Assembly (NCBI GenBank): GCA_031287295.1
Contig: JAITTH010000063.1
Location: 1 to 6,918 of the forward strand
DNA from: Eubacteriales Family XIII. Incertae Sedis bacterium
Lineage (GTDB): Bacteria; Bacillota; Clostridia; Peptostreptococcales; Anaerovoracaceae
Reading direction: 5' to 3'
Length of the DNA: 6,918 bases
Shown one piece after another: positions 6,367-6,918 of the stretch. A model generated the notes under the pieces. The model had not been told where the DNA came from. It ran no database searches and worked only from the letters and a program-made list of their open reading frames with translations. Within the stretch, counting starts at the first letter, position 1. The number at the start of each line of letters is the position of its first letter. The position numbers were made by a program, and so were the translations under genes.

Positions 6367-6918
6367 TTATTTGTTTTCCGCCCGAAAAGCCTTCAGGTCG
6401 ATTTGATTCAATATTTCCAAAATGTCTTCATGTCGATTCAGCGTATACAAATGCAGACCATTTACACCGGCTGCGATGTAAGACTCCATGAGCTTGATGG
6501 TAAATTCGATGCCCGCTTTTTTGAAACTCTCTTCATCTTTCTCGTAACGACCGCAGATTGCCGCCAACTCCGCAGGGATGCTACAGCCATTCGAAAGAGA
6601 CATGCGAATGAGCCCGGCCCTAGATAATACAGGCATGAGTCCGATGACAACCGGAATCGTTACGCCATTCTTCTGAAGGCGTTCGCGCAATTTCTCATAC
6701 GCAGACACATCGTGACAAAGCTGTGTCAAAAAGAAAGAGGCACCCAAATCTTGTTTTTGTTTCAAATATTTCACATCTTCTTCAGGCGTCTTCGATTCGA
6801 TATGAACTTCCGGATAGGCAGCTGCCGCCAAGTCGAGCATCGGATACGTGCTCCGGAAATATTCAATCATCTCGCTTGCATGTGTAAAATCACCCCGCGT
6901 ACCGGTCCATCCTTCCGG
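6367..6918 (-). CDS. metF: Methylenetetrahydrofolate reductase, C-terminal part (5' end outside window)
   Basis: This FAD enzyme of the cytoplasm reduces 5,10-methylene-THF to 5-methyl-THF, feeding methionine synthesis or, in acetogens, the methyl branch of CO2 fixation. The frame is open to the right edge, giving 183 codons here. Family proteins are usually about 280-300 residues, so roughly the first third is missing. Seen in the sequence: a TRGD motif (Asp at 6889-6891, matching the LRGD aspartate of E. coli MetF), AAYPEVH, a FLTQ segment matching the folate-binding glutamine region, and HLYTLNR near the C-terminus. The first in-frame ATG (6868-6870) lies after the RGD motif, so it is internal and not the start. 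The gene ends with TAA 42 nt before the preferred start of fhs on the same strand, which suggests co-transcription. The assignment is firm. The electron donor and any MetV partner cannot be told from this fragment. Confidence 0.95.
   Translation of the reverse strand, partial: PEGWTGTRGDFTHASEMIEYFRSTYPMLDLAAAAYPEVHIESKTPEEDVKYLKQKQDLGASFFLTQLCHDVSAYEKLRERLQKNGVTIPVVIGLMPVLSRAGLIRMSLSNGCSIPAELAAICGRYEKDEESFKKAGIEFTIKLMESYIAAGVNGLHLYTLNRHEDILEILNQIDLKAFRAENK

Noticed and set aside
6367..6870. Treating metF as a complete 167-residue gene starting at 6870.
   Set aside because: The frame stays open upstream and encodes the conserved RGD motif at 6889-6897, so the ATG at 6870 is internal.
1..6918. 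CRISPR arrays, tRNA genes, insertion sequences, phage genes or a defence system.
   Set aside because: The window is filled by seven housekeeping or metabolic genes. No spaced direct repeats, transposase motifs or tRNA-like foldings were seen.

Overview
All recognisable genes in this window lie on the minus strand, so transcription runs from right to left. Coding density is close to 100%. The order of transcription is metF (5' end beyond the right edge), fhs, fchA, a folD-like gene, larB, a short larC, and valS (3' end beyond the left edge). No stretch of 300 bases lacks a gene. The largest gaps are 42 nt (metF to fhs) and 32 nt (larC to valS), and the inner junctions overlap or nearly touch. 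I see no tRNA, rRNA, CRISPR array, insertion sequence, riboswitch or convincing terminator.

The likely source is an anaerobic Firmicute (Bacillota), perhaps in Negativicutes or Clostridia. The reasons are a single-domain FchA beside formate-tetrahydrofolate ligase, larBC genes, clear Shine-Dalgarno sequences before some genes, and a GC content that looks near one half. This is inference from gene content, and no marker gene proves it.

Right to middle (about 3112-6918) is a one-carbon module. Fhs activates formate to 10-formyl-THF, FchA cyclises it to methenyl-THF, the FolD-like dehydrogenase makes methylene-THF, and MetF reduces that to methyl-THF. This is the full folate branch from formate to methyl-THF, usable for methionine or purine supply, for serine and glycine metabolism, or as the methyl branch of the Wood-Ljungdahl pathway. 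Nothing here shows that the organism is an acetogen. The FolD-like protein lacks the lysine that bifunctional FolD uses for cyclohydrolase activity, and other signature motifs are altered. It is therefore probably a dehydrogenase only, with the adjacent fchA supplying the cyclohydrolase step.

Middle to left (1612-3115) holds larB and larC, which build the nickel-pincer nucleotide cofactor of LarA-type lactate racemases. larB overlaps folD by an ATGA junction and larC starts one base after larB. The larC product ends after the N-terminal (LarC1) region, and valS follows at once, so the C-terminal LarC2 domain is not encoded here. larE and larA are also absent from the window.

The left end (1-1579) is valS, read from its start codon to the first two residues of its KMSKS motif, where the window stops.
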